In this document: piece after piece, positions 7,472-16,270 of the stretch
Layout of the letters: every line of letters starts with the position of its first letter
How positions within the stretch are numbered: position 1 is the first letter of the stretch
From: CAYYJR01 sp964472305
GTDB lineage: Bacteria > Armatimonadota > Hebobacteria > CAIYQO01
Length of the DNA stretch: 64,000 bases
Assembly: GCA_964472305.1 (NCBI GenBank)
Contig: CAYYJR010000013.1
Span: 52,521 to 116,520, forward strand
Reading direction: 5' to 3'
Made by a program: the position numbers and the translations under genes
Notes under the pieces: generated by a model
Database searches by the model: none
The model's input: only the letters and a program-made list of their open reading frames with translations
Told to the model about the DNA's origin: nothing

Positions 7472-8353
7472 ATGTTCGGCAAAATGTATTCGTTGCGCAC
7501 ATCGCAGTTACTGCTGTATATCGTCGACAACGATCCCGTCGGCATTCACCAGGCCGGGTACAATGGGCTCGCGGCGTTGATTCCCAAAGCACTGGGCAAT
7601 AACGTCTTCGTGCCCAGCTTCGGTGGGATGCATTATGAAACGACGCGCATTGTTGGCTTGAACCAGCAACGCGACCATATCTTCGAGCCACGCCTGTCGC
7701 CCATGTATGTGCTGGGTGCCGATGATGAGCGCGTCGTGTTACACCAGCCGTTCACCGATTACAAAGGCATCGAGGCGCATATCAGCTTTTTCATCGAAGA
7801 GCCGTATTTCATCCACCAGCACATCCGCCTGACCTTTCATAAAGAGTTTGGGCGTCCGATGGGCTTCAGCAGCACGTGGGCCAACTACATCCACATGCCG
7901 ACCGACCGCTATATCTATTCGCAACTGCAACAGCACAAGGGCGCCCGGGACGGTTGGATGGGCATCACCCGCACGGATCACGGCGCCAGTGACTATATCA
8001 CCAAACGAATGCCGTCTCACGAGGTTGAGGCGGCAGCGCACGTGCGTACTATGGACAATGCCCCGGTTCTACCGCACTACGCCCAGATCAACGGTCCGCT
8101 ATCCTTCTACTACGGCTTGTATTACGACCACGCCTTTCTGCTGATGTTCAAGGAACCCGAGCGCGTGCGGCTGGCGTATTCTCCCTGCGGGGGCGGCAAG
8201 GAACCATTCTGGAATCCGGCATGGAACTATACCCTGCAACTCGATGATGTGATCATCGGACAATCCTACGAGTGGCATGTCTGCCTGGCATTCAAACCGT
8301 TTGCCGGACGACAGGATATCCTGGATGAAGTGCGGCGGTATCAGGCGAAATAG
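7472..8353 (+). CDS. Conserved-looking protein of unknown function
   Basis: A 293-residue soluble protein, no signal peptide or membrane segment; CGGAG lies 8 nt before the ATG. It is rich in aromatic residues and histidine (HYETTRIVG, FIHQHIRLTFHKEFG, YYGLYYDHAFLL, CGGGKEPFWNPAWNY), and its segments alternate like a beta-sandwich. I do not recognise the family. It stands alone on the plus strand, divergent from the mtlD-like gene (115 bp apart), in a carbohydrate region. A sugar-binding or sugar-isomerising role is possible but not supported by a motif. Confidence 0.75.
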   Translation: MFGKMYSLRTSQLLLYIVDNDPVGIHQAGYNGLAALIPKALGNNVFVPSFGGMHYETTRIVGLNQQRDHIFEPRLSPMYVLGADDERVVLHQPFTDYKGIEAHISFFIEEPYFIHQHIRLTFHKEFGRPMGFSSTWANYIHMPTDRYIYSQLQQHKGARDGWMGITRTDHGASDYITKRMPSHEVEAAAHVRTMDNAPVLPHYAQINGPLSFYYGLYYDHAFLLMFKEPERVRLAYSPCGGGKEPFWNPAWNYTLQLDDVIIGQSYEWHVCLAFKPFAGRQDILDEVRRYQAK

Positions 8354-8388
8354 ACCTTTCCCACCCAACCACACCCGAAAAAGTGCGT

Positions 8389-8394
8389 TATACT
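8389..8394 (+). promoter_or_regulatory. Minus-10 box of the PEBP-like gene
   Basis: TATACT lies 8 nt before the ATG at 8403. There is no Shine-Dalgarno and no good minus-35. The transcript would start within 1-2 nt of the start codon. Confidence 0.4.
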
Positions 8395-8402
8395 GAATGA
8401 TA

Positions 8403-8960
8403 ATGCGCTATCTGCTGTGTGCGATATTACTGGCAGCCCTCTGCCTCAGCGGGTGTAAAAGCAAGGCGCCGGCGACGACCGGCGGCGATGGAGGACGTGC
8501 GATGGCAATTTCCGTAACCAGCACCGCGTTTGCGGAAGGCGGCATGATTCCGAAGCGATATTCCTGCCTTGGTGAAAATCTCTCGCCGCCGTTGACGTGG
8601 AGCCGCATCCCGGAGAAAGCCAAATTCCTGGCGATCATCGTCGATGATCCCGATGCGGCGAAAGTGTGGGTGCACTGGGTGCTGTATAATCTTCCCGCCA
8701 GTGTTGACCGCCTGCCGGAAGGCGTCCCGACCACGGAAACGCTCGCCAGCGGCGCGCACCAGGGTCTCAACGATTCTCGTAAAGTTGGCTACAGCGGCCC
8801 CTGCCCACCCAGCGGCACCCACCGGTATCGCTTCAATGTCTATGCGCTCGACACGCCACTCTCACCGGCGAGCGGAATGACGAAAGCCCGCCTGCTGGAA
8901 GCGATGGACGGGCATATCGTCGGTCAAGGCCAGCTGACGGGGAAATTCACCAGAGAGTAA
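8403..8960 (+). CDS. YbhB/YbcL-type PEBP (Raf-kinase-inhibitor-like) lipoprotein
   Basis: ATG 8403 is preferred (ATG 8397 is also in frame), giving 185 residues with a lipoprotein signal MRYLLCAILLAALCLSGC and lipidation Cys18. The mature part has the PEBP family motifs: FAEGGMIPKRYSC, LSPPLTWS, AIIVDDPDA, VHWVLYNLP, GYSGPCPPSGTHRYRF and LLEAMDGHIVGQGQLTGKF. This is the anion/phosphate-type binding pocket of phosphatidylethanolamine-binding proteins. The bacterial role is poorly known. The lipidation makes it a surface or periplasmic member, unlike cytoplasmic E. coli YbhB. The segment GYSGPCPPSGTHRY is a strong signature, so the family is certain. Confidence 0.92.
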   Translation: MRYLLCAILLAALCLSGCKSKAPATTGGDGGRAMAISVTSTAFAEGGMIPKRYSCLGENLSPPLTWSRIPEKAKFLAIIVDDPDAAKVWVHWVLYNLPASVDRLPEGVPTTETLASGAHQGLNDSRKVGYSGPCPPSGTHRYRFNVYALDTPLSPASGMTKARLLEAMDGHIVGQGQLTGKFTRE

Positions 8961-9104
8961 CGATTACTGATTGTCACGTCGCAGCGTGTTTCGCCGATAC
9001 GGGCTCGCACGTTGGTTGAGGAGACCCGCACTTCGATTGGCTCACGTGCTTGCATCCGTCAGGCCATTGGAAAATTATGTCGCTTAGGTCGCGCCACGTG
9101 CGGC

Positions 9105-10589
9105 TCACACCGTCGCATTCACACCGGTCGCGCGCAGGTATCTTCCGTAGGCCTGTTGCCAGGCTTCGACATCCTGTGGCTCGAAGGTTTCCACCTCGCA
9201 CGATTGGCGCACGACCTGGCGAATCTCCGCCACGTCCTTCACCTCACCGAGCGCCATCAACTGCACCAGCAGGTTGCCCATGGTCGTGCCTTCCACCGGG
9301 CCGGTAATCACCGGCCGACCCAGCGCGTTGGCGGTCCACTGGTTCAGCACGCGGTTTTGCGTGCCGCCGCCGATGATATGCAAACAGGGAACGCTGATGC
9401 CTTTGAGCGCTTCGATGCGATCCACCGATGTGCGATAGGTGAAGGCCAGCGTCTCCAGCAGGCAGCGCATGAGGGCTGGCACGCTGCGGGGCACGGGTTG
9501 GCCGGTCTCCATGCACGACTGCTGCACGGCAGTCACCATATTGTCCGGAGCGAAGAAGCGCAGATCATTGGGGTCGATCCATGCGCGGAACGGGTCGCCC
9601 TGTTCGGCTAATGCGGTGAGTTCGGGATACCCGTAGTGCTGCCCGTCCTTCGCCCACGCGGCGCGCGCACCCTGCACCAGCCACAGCCCCATGATATTCT
9701 GCAGGAAGCGATAGCTGCGATCCACGCCCTTTTCATTGGTGAACTTCGCCGCTTCCGCCGCCGGTGTCGGCGTGGGCGTATCGCTCTCGACACCGAGCAG
9801 CGACCAGGTGCCGGAACTGAGGTACGCGGCCCGCGGCGAGGAGAGCGGGGTGGCGGCCACCGCGGCGGCGGTGTCGTGACAGGCGGGAGCGATTACCCGC
9901 ATCCCCTCCAGGCCGAGGTCGGCGGCTAACTCGGGCAGCAGCGGTCCCAGCACGGTGCCGGAAGGCACCACTTCGGGCATCAAGGTCGGAATGCCGAGTG
10001 ACGCCAGCATTTCGGTCAGCCACGTATCTTCACCCACCGCCAGGCACTGCGAGGTGCTGGCGATGGAACGCTCAGCCGCTTTCACGCCGCACAGCCAGTA
10101 GTGCAACAAGTCGGGGGTAAAGAGCAGCGTGCGGCCTTCGCGTAGCAGTGGCGAGCGTTGCAGCGCCAGCGCGCGAAGCTGGTACAGCGTATTAAACGGC
10201 CAGGAAGCGATGCCGGATTGCGCGAACACGTCGGGCACTCGCGCCGCCACTTCCTCGACCAATCCCTCTGTGCGCTTGTCGCGGTAATGCACCGGGATAC
10301 CCAGCAGACGCCCGTCGGCATCGAGAATGCCGAAATCGACGCCCCAGGTGTCCACCCCGACCGAAGCGATGGGCGCCCCGCACGCCTCTTTCGCCTTGCG
10401 CAAGCCGTAGAGCATATCCTCGAAGAGCTGCGTCATGTTCCAATGCTGCGTGCCGACCAGCTTCACCGGACGATTGGCAAAGCGATGCACCACCTCGATT
10501 TCCAACCGCGTCCCGTCGAAATGCCCCAGGCTCACGCGCCCGCTCTCCGCGCCCAGATCGACCGCGGCTACCACAATCTGCTTACTCAT
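9105..10589 (-). CDS. rhaB: Rhamnulokinase (FGGY family)
   Basis: Start ATG 10589 with AGGTGA 6 nt upstream gives 494 residues. The N-terminus AAVDLGAESGRVSLGHFDG is the RhaB form of the FGGY phosphate-1 motif; SVGVDTWGVDFGILDADG and VHYRDKRTEG follow. The second half has the ATP-site motifs YLSSGTWSLLGVE and IIGGGTQNRVLNQWTANA. It phosphorylates L-rhamnulose, giving rhamnulose-1-phosphate. No rhamnose isomerase or aldolase is beside it, so the rest of the pathway must lie elsewhere. Confidence 0.9.
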   Translation of the reverse strand: MSKQIVVAAVDLGAESGRVSLGHFDGTRLEIEVVHRFANRPVKLVGTQHWNMTQLFEDMLYGLRKAKEACGAPIASVGVDTWGVDFGILDADGRLLGIPVHYRDKRTEGLVEEVAARVPDVFAQSGIASWPFNTLYQLRALALQRSPLLREGRTLLFTPDLLHYWLCGVKAAERSIASTSQCLAVGEDTWLTEMLASLGIPTLMPEVVPSGTVLGPLLPELAADLGLEGMRVIAPACHDTAAAVAATPLSSPRAAYLSSGTWSLLGVESDTPTPTPAAEAAKFTNEKGVDRSYRFLQNIMGLWLVQGARAAWAKDGQHYGYPELTALAEQGDPFRAWIDPNDLRFFAPDNMVTAVQQSCMETGQPVPRSVPALMRCLLETLAFTYRTSVDRIEALKGISVPCLHIIGGGTQNRVLNQWTANALGRPVITGPVEGTTMGNLLVQLMALGEVKDVAEIRQVVRQSCEVETFEPQDVEAWQQAYGRYLRATGVNATV

Positions 10590-10809
10590 GCTCGTCACCT
10601 ACTGAATTGGCAGTGGGAAGATGGCCATTGATGCCGGCCATACCATACAACCAATTCGCCGGGCTTGCAAGCGTTCCTGCGCGTGTTGTCGAGTGGTTCG
10701 CGGCGAGTGGGTAATGTATGCAAATCGATGGCACGCGGGGATTTCGATACGACCCGCCGGATGTCAGGGTGGAAGTGAGTGAAAACATGGGGCACTCAGC
10801 CACTCACCC

Positions 10810-11601
10810 TTATGCCGCTTCGCGCCCGTCAACATGACCGGTCTTCAGGTAACGCAGAATGCCGGAGTCGACAGGTTCGCCCAGCGCCAGGCGGATATCG
10901 GTTTCCAGTTCCAACACCGAGCTGACGCCGATATTCAATACGTGCTTTTCCGGGTAGTGCGCCGCGGCGTGGATCGCTTCATCCAGGAAGGGCTTCAGTT
11001 GCCCGGAAGCGAGTACTTTCATCAGCACGACGCCCTTGCCTGCCTTGTAGCAGGCATGAATCACCTGTTTCATCTCGGTCAACGCGCCGCCCTCGGGCAG
11101 CAGGCCGCGGGCATTCCATGGTGCCAGCACGACGTCGATATCCGGTTCGCGGGCAGCCTGAATGAATGGGGCGATGAAGTGACTGGACAATCCGATGGCG
11201 CGGATGATGCCCTGCTGCTTCAATTCACTGAACGCGCGCAGGCATTCGCGTCTCGAATTCAAGTCTTCCAGGTCGCGAACATCGTGGAGGAACATGATGT
11301 CGAGATAATTGCCGCCCAATTCACGCAGCGCATCATGCACCGCCGCGACTCCCTCGCCATGGGTGCGTGCGTGAGTTTTGGTACTGATGGTGAGTTGGTC
11401 GCGCGGGAAGTCGCGCATCGCCGTACCGACGAACGGCTGACTGCCGTAATCGTCGCTGGTATCCCACCAGACGGCGCCCAGCTCCCACGCGCGCCGCAGG
11501 ATGCGCACCACGTCGTCTTGCGCCATGCTGCCCATGCCGCCCGTACCCACCGCAAAAACGGGCACGTTTAGGCCCGACTTGCCGAGTTTCGTTCGCTGCA
11601 T
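10810..11601 (-). CDS. Aldo/keto reductase
   Basis: A 263-residue protein (GGGAG 7 nt before ATG 11601). N-terminus MQRTKLGKSGLNVPVFAVGTG is typical, followed by AWELGAVWWDTSDDYGSQPFVG (Asp and Tyr of the tetrad), TISTKTHA (Lys) and IMFLHDVRD (His), so the catalytic tetrad is complete. The C-terminal NADPH site is shorter than usual: NIGVSSVLELETDIRLA. It reduces sugar-derived or other carbonyls; substrate unknown. It lies downstream of the WD40 gene and upstream of rhaB on the same strand. Confidence 0.88.
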   Translation of the reverse strand: MQRTKLGKSGLNVPVFAVGTGGMGSMAQDDVVRILRRAWELGAVWWDTSDDYGSQPFVGTAMRDFPRDQLTISTKTHARTHGEGVAAVHDALRELGGNYLDIMFLHDVRDLEDLNSRRECLRAFSELKQQGIIRAIGLSSHFIAPFIQAAREPDIDVVLAPWNARGLLPEGGALTEMKQVIHACYKAGKGVVLMKVLASGQLKPFLDEAIHAAAHYPEKHVLNIGVSSVLELETDIRLALGEPVDSGILRYLKTGHVDGREAA

Positions 11602-11803
11602 CGCCGATCTCCCGTCACTGAGCTGTCAGCTTTCAGCGTACCCCGGTTACAGCCGTGTTTCGTTTGCGATTCGCTCCGTTTCGCGACAGCAACGACAATG
11701 GATCAGCGGCGTTTCCTCCTGTGCACTTCGGTACGGTATGGTTCCACTTTTTCGTATCAACCCCATACGCGGCATGCCGTGGGATGCACAACCGGTTATC
11801 GCT

Positions 11804-13927
11804 TCATTTCAGCCCCGCCAGCACTTTCGCCAGTAAACCGGGGACGTAGCGAGTAGCCTTGAGCTGGCGCAGGGGAACGATGCCGGCGTCGGAGATGCCA
11901 GCCAGCCCGGCGACCAGGCCGCCATTGGCGGCGTCGTAATGACCGGTCGCATCCAGCACCGCCCACCCGCCGTCGCTAAAGGTGATCAGCGTGCACAGCG
12001 CGTTGCCGGCGGCATCCCACAGGCGCACCGTGCCGTCGGGACTGCCGGAAATTAACACGCGCCCATCGGACGTATAGCGCAGTTGCGACACCGATTGCGT
12101 ATGCGCGGTAAAGACCGTACGGGTGGATTCCGTCGCCGTGTTCCAGATGCGTACGATGCCGTTGTCATCGCCGGAAGCCGCTGTGTCCGCCGTTGAGCTG
12201 AACGCCACGCTGCGCACCGTCGCTTCGTGCCCGTTCAGCACACCCTTCAACTTCCAGGTGCTCGCGTCCCACAGTGCCACGGAGCGGTCCTCGCACCCCG
12301 AGGCCAGCAGTTTTCCATCGGTGCTGTAGGCGACGCTGGTCACCGGCTTGTCATAGCCATAGACGGCATGTCCCGCGTTCCCATCCCGCAGGTTCCACTC
12401 GATGAGCATGGTGTCTTCGCCGGCGGTCGCCAGCATTGACGATGTCGGGCAGATCGCCATGGCATTGACGACATCCTCGTGCTCGAGCATCGTATACAAC
12501 TCCTCGCTGGTTTCCAGTTCCCAGACGACGATTCTTGCCCCCGTCGTCGTGGAAACGAGAAGATGGTCATCCACGCTGAAGGCGAGACCTGCGATGCTAT
12601 CCTCATCTTCGTCAGTAAACGTGGTAGTCCGCGTGCCTTTCACAAGGTTCCAGATGACAATTTCGCCATTGTCATGACCGGTCGCCAGCAATTTGCCATC
12701 GTGACTGAAAGCGATGCTCGTGCCGTCAGCGTCGTACGGACGCAATGTCCGCCGCGTGCCGGCCATCAGATCCCAGACCACGATGGTAATCGCGTCGATG
12801 ACGGCCAGTTGCCGCCCATCCGGGCTGAGGGCGACCCCATTAATCGCCATTTTCTGATTCGCGACCACGTGCGTCACCGCGCCTGATGCCATATCCCAGA
12901 TTGCGAGTTTCCCCTGCCATACCGACATCGACCTGTCGAAATCGTAGCGTGTTCCCACCGTCGCCAGCGTGTTGCCGTCCGGACTCATAGCCAGCGCTTC
13001 GGTTTCGATATCGCGATAACGGACGAAGGTGCGCAGTTTGACTCCGGTCGTCACATCCCACAACAGAATCGGGTGTTTGGTGCCCAGCATCGCCAACGCG
13101 CGACCGTCCGGAGTGAACTCCATACCTTTGACGTCATTGCCTTCCACCGCGATCTGTCGCTGCAGGGCGCCGGATCCCGTGTGCCACAGCATGATCCGCC
13201 CATTTGTGCAGCCGACAGCCAACGTCTTCCCATTCGGACTGAAGCGGACGTGTTCCGCGCTGACCGACAATCGCCGGGTGACGCGCAGCTTTCTGCCGGT
13301 GGCAGCGTGCCAGAGGATGACGCGCTTATCGTCGCCGCACGATGCCAACAACGTGCCATCCGGACTGAAAGCGAGGCTGTTCACCTCGTCGGAATGCCCG
13401 CTGAAGGCGTGCCGTTTCTTGCCGGTGGCCGGATCCCAGGCGATCAGATGGCAATCCATGCTGCCTGACACCAGCGTGCGGCCATCCGGACTGAACGCCA
13501 GGCATTTCACCATGCTGTAATGCCCGTTCAGCCGCCGCACTTCCTTTCCGGTCGCCGTCTCCCATACGATGACGACATACTGCGAGTCATCTTGCCAGAA
13601 CATCCCGCCGCGGTAACCGGCCGCCAGCATGGCGCCGTCCGGACTGAACGCCAGACAGGTAATGGCATCAGCCGGTCCGACCAGTGCACTGCGTTCGATG
13701 CCGGTGGCGGCATCCCGCAGCACCACGCAGCCATCATCGCCGCCGGTGGCGAGCAGGCGGCCATCCGGGCTGCAAGCCACACAGGTAAATCGACCGCTGT
13801 GTCCCAATTGCGGCATCAGGCGCGGTTCCGCCTGTGCGCAGGCCAGTTCGGCGAGACACAGGCAGGCGCCAAGCAGACACAGTGTCAGGGAGCGGGGCAG
13901 AGAAAGCGCAAATCCAGATAACATCAT
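11804..13927 (-). CDS. Exported 14-repeat WD40 protein with a metacaspase-type C-terminal tail but no protease domain
   Basis: A 707-residue protein with a signal peptide (about residues 1-31) and GGAGG just before a double ATG (13927 or 13924). I count 14 WD40 repeats, each ending in a variant of W[DNEH]xxTG, such as LIAWDPATG and VRIWNTATE; this is enough for two seven-bladed propellers. The tail WAVLDATGHYDAANG ... GLLAKVLAGLK matches the linker that in bacterial WD40-caspase proteins leads into the peptidase C14 domain, but the protein stops there. No caspase-like sequence follows in the next 200 bp. A periplasmic scaffold role is likely; partners are unknown. Confidence 0.85.
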   Translation of the reverse strand: MMLSGFALSLPRSLTLCLLGACLCLAELACAQAEPRLMPQLGHSGRFTCVACSPDGRLLATGGDDGCVVLRDAATGIERSALVGPADAITCLAFSPDGAMLAAGYRGGMFWQDDSQYVVIVWETATGKEVRRLNGHYSMVKCLAFSPDGRTLVSGSMDCHLIAWDPATGKKRHAFSGHSDEVNSLAFSPDGTLLASCGDDKRVILWHAATGRKLRVTRRLSVSAEHVRFSPNGKTLAVGCTNGRIMLWHTGSGALQRQIAVEGNDVKGMEFTPDGRALAMLGTKHPILLWDVTTGVKLRTFVRYRDIETEALAMSPDGNTLATVGTRYDFDRSMSVWQGKLAIWDMASGAVTHVVANQKMAINGVALSPDGRQLAVIDAITIVVWDLMAGTRRTLRPYDADGTSIAFSHDGKLLATGHDNGEIVIWNLVKGTRTTTFTDEDEDSIAGLAFSVDDHLLVSTTTGARIVVWELETSEELYTMLEHEDVVNAMAICPTSSMLATAGEDTMLIEWNLRDGNAGHAVYGYDKPVTSVAYSTDGKLLASGCEDRSVALWDASTWKLKGVLNGHEATVRSVAFSSTADTAASGDDNGIVRIWNTATESTRTVFTAHTQSVSQLRYTSDGRVLISGSPDGTVRLWDAAGNALCTLITFSDGGWAVLDATGHYDAANGGLVAGLAGISDAGIVPLRQLKATRYVPGLLAKVLAGLK

Positions 13928-13998
13928 CGTCCTCCGATTGCGATGGAAACGCGTGAATCGCCGGCGCGGAAGCAGCGCACCGCGCCGGCCTGCTTACG

Positions 13999-14820
13999 TT
14001 AGCGAACGGGCGCGGCGTCAGCGCTGCTGAAGCCGATGCCCTGTTTCATGCTCCAAAATTCCTTCAGAAAACGTGCACCATTGGCGACGGCGGCATCCAG
14101 TATGATCTTCCCGGTCTCCGCGGTGGCACAGATGGGTGAGCCGTAGCACCCCGATTCGCTCGCCTGCAGGTACCAGGTGGACCAGGTCACGCGCTGGCGG
14201 CCTACGAAATTGTCGCCGGCAACGAAGTCGGAGTGGTAGCGCATGGTATCGACATCGGTAGCCAGCGACATATCCACCACTTCGGGATGCGTGTAAAGCA
14301 CGATAGAGGTTTCCCACTCGCAGGCGTGGATGGAGCCGCCTTGCGGTGACTTGCGGATGGCGTTGAATTCGTCACGCGACAGCACCGCGGGACTGATGAC
14401 GGCAATCGCCTTGTCGGTGGCGTCGCACAACTCGCGCGAGACGGTGTTCAGCGGGCCGCTGTGGTGGCCGTGGCAATCGAGCAGCGCCAGCTTGGTGAAC
14501 CCCATATCGAGCACCGAGCGGCAGATATCGAACACCATGTCCATGAACACGCGACTGCGCACCACCACCGTGCCCGGCCACTGCTTCATGATCTTCATCG
14601 AGTAACCGTAGCGGATGGTATCCATCACCAGCACCGGCAATTCCGGCGCCAGCGCCTCCGCCAGCCGCTGCCCATACACTTCGGCAATGCGTGCATCGGT
14701 ATCTACCGGCAGGTGCGGGCCGTGCTCTTCCGTGGTGCCGATGGGCAGAATCAGCAGCGACTGCTGCTCGATCTGCCTTTTCATCTGCACCCAGGATTGA
14801 TCGCGAAAGTAAAACGACAT
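13999..14820 (-). CDS. Creatininase / creatinine amidohydrolase family protein
   Basis: ATG 14820 has AGGAG 8 nt upstream and is preferred over an in-frame ATG 8 codons earlier; 273 residues. The metal-site motif IGTTEEHGPHLPVDTD is at about residues 28-43, with LLDCHGHHSGPLNTV (His ligands) and HACEWETSIVLYTHPE further on, so the metal ligands are kept. This family hydrolyses creatinine, or opens cyclic amides such as those in riboflavin/F420 and mycofactocin pathways. In environmental bacteria it often sits beside sugar oxidoreductases, as here (Gfo/Idh gene at 15027). The specific substrate is unknown. Confidence 0.88.
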   Translation of the reverse strand: MSFYFRDQSWVQMKRQIEQQSLLILPIGTTEEHGPHLPVDTDARIAEVYGQRLAEALAPELPVLVMDTIRYGYSMKIMKQWPGTVVVRSRVFMDMVFDICRSVLDMGFTKLALLDCHGHHSGPLNTVSRELCDATDKAIAVISPAVLSRDEFNAIRKSPQGGSIHACEWETSIVLYTHPEVVDMSLATDVDTMRYHSDFVAGDNFVGRQRVTWSTWYLQASESGCYGSPICATAETGKIILDAAVANGARFLKEFWSMKQGIGFSSADAAPVR

Positions 14821-15026
14821 CGAATCACTCCTAAAATTGTGCATGGAAGGTCAGCTATAAAAGCGTGATATACCGATTGTAACATCGCATGACTCCCGGC
14901 ATGTCAGGATATGCCCACGTCTGGTCAAGTGGTTGTGCAACCTGAACGGTGCCACGCCACACTCCCGGCCTTCGCAGCCACTGATCCGTATCATGCAACG
15001 TAATGGCGTAGTTTACGCGCTGTATG

Positions 15027-16172
15027 CTATCGCGTTACCGCCACCGGCATCTGCTGCCAGCTATTCGTATCCACCGATCGCTGCGCGGCAGCGAGCATGC
15101 GCTGCAGATGGATGCCTTCATACAGCGACGGACTGGGCTGGACGCCGCTAGCCACATGCTGCAGGAAGTTGAAGTGGCTGTGCATGTGCGCGCGAATCCA
15201 GCCGATGCTGAACTTCGGGCCGGGAAAACCACCGCCGGGCTTGTCGAAGCGCTGTACGCAGGCAATTTTCTTCCAGCCGCGGGTGCCGCCCAACGGCGTT
15301 TCGGGATCGCGCACGTCATAGGCTTCTAAGTAGTCGGCGCGCATGCAATGGAAGCGCAGTGCACCCTGGTCACCGTGAATCTCGAAGCTTAATTCATCTT
15401 CAGCGCCGGTGGCGATCTTCGACGCCTCGATGGTACCCAGCGCGCCGTTTTGCAGGCGCGCGATCATCAGCATGATATCGTCCGCCTCGACGTCCTCCAT
15501 CTCTCCGCGCGCGTTGGGACGCTGTGGATAGAGGATATGCGTTTGGGTGAGCACGCTGTCGATGGGGCCAAGCAGGTAATTCATCACGTCCACGATATGC
15601 GAGCCCAGGTCCTGCAGCACGCCGCCACCCTCGGACTTCAGTTGTTTCCACCCCATCGGCTTCTTCGGGTCCACGCTGCCGGAATGCAGATAGGTGGCGC
15701 GGAAGCTGACCGGATTGCCGATTGCGCCTTCTTCGATAAGCTGCTTCGCCCGCATGGTCGCCGGGAAGAAGCGATACTGGAACGCCATCTGTCCGATGCC
15801 GCGGTACTGTTGCAATGCCGCCTCGACACGTGCCATATTCGCCTCACCCACCACCAGCGGTTTATCGCAGTAGATGTGCTTACCCGCCTCGATCGCCGCC
15901 AGCAATTGCTCGGCATGCCAGCTATTAGGCGAACAAACGTCGATGATGTGGATATCGTCGCGGGCAATCAACTCGCGCCAGTCATCGGTGCCGAACTCAA
16001 ACCCGCCTTGCTCGACGGCCTTGTCCGCGCGCACCCGGTCGATCTCCGCCACTCCGACCAGCTTTGTGCGCACCGGCAGCGGATCATAATACAACGGCAT
16101 GCATTTGTAATCATAAGCATGCACTTTACCCATGAAGCCAAAACCGATAATGCCGACGCCTAATGTTTCCAT
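15027..16172 (-). CDS. Gfo/Idh/MocA family oxidoreductase
   Basis: AAGGAG lies 6 nt before ATG 16172 (a second ATG is directly upstream); 381 residues. Motifs: GVGIIGFGFMGKVHAYDYK (NAD-binding), DVCSPNSWHAEQ, IYCDKPLVVG (EKP-type dyad loop), LQDLGSHIVDVMNYLLG. The last is the C-terminal active-site His/Asp segment (DxGxHxxD). It closely matches sugar and inositol dehydrogenases of heterotrophic bacteria. It is the second member of this superfamily in the window; the first (2338-3531) is clearly different, with its Cys-rich insert. Confidence 0.9.
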   Translation of the reverse strand: METLGVGIIGFGFMGKVHAYDYKCMPLYYDPLPVRTKLVGVAEIDRVRADKAVEQGGFEFGTDDWRELIARDDIHIIDVCSPNSWHAEQLLAAIEAGKHIYCDKPLVVGEANMARVEAALQQYRGIGQMAFQYRFFPATMRAKQLIEEGAIGNPVSFRATYLHSGSVDPKKPMGWKQLKSEGGGVLQDLGSHIVDVMNYLLGPIDSVLTQTHILYPQRPNARGEMEDVEADDIMLMIARLQNGALGTIEASKIATGAEDELSFEIHGDQGALRFHCMRADYLEAYDVRDPETPLGGTRGWKKIACVQRFDKPGGGFPGPKFSIGWIRAHMHSHFNFLQHVASGVQPSPSLYEGIHLQRMLAAAQRSVDTNSWQQMPVAVTR

Positions 16173-16270
16173 CATTCACTCCTTGGAGCAGACTACACTC
16201 CGCGATATTTGCGGAAATACCGGATCACCGTATCGCCCTCAGCCGTGTTCCTCACCGGAATCCATACACA

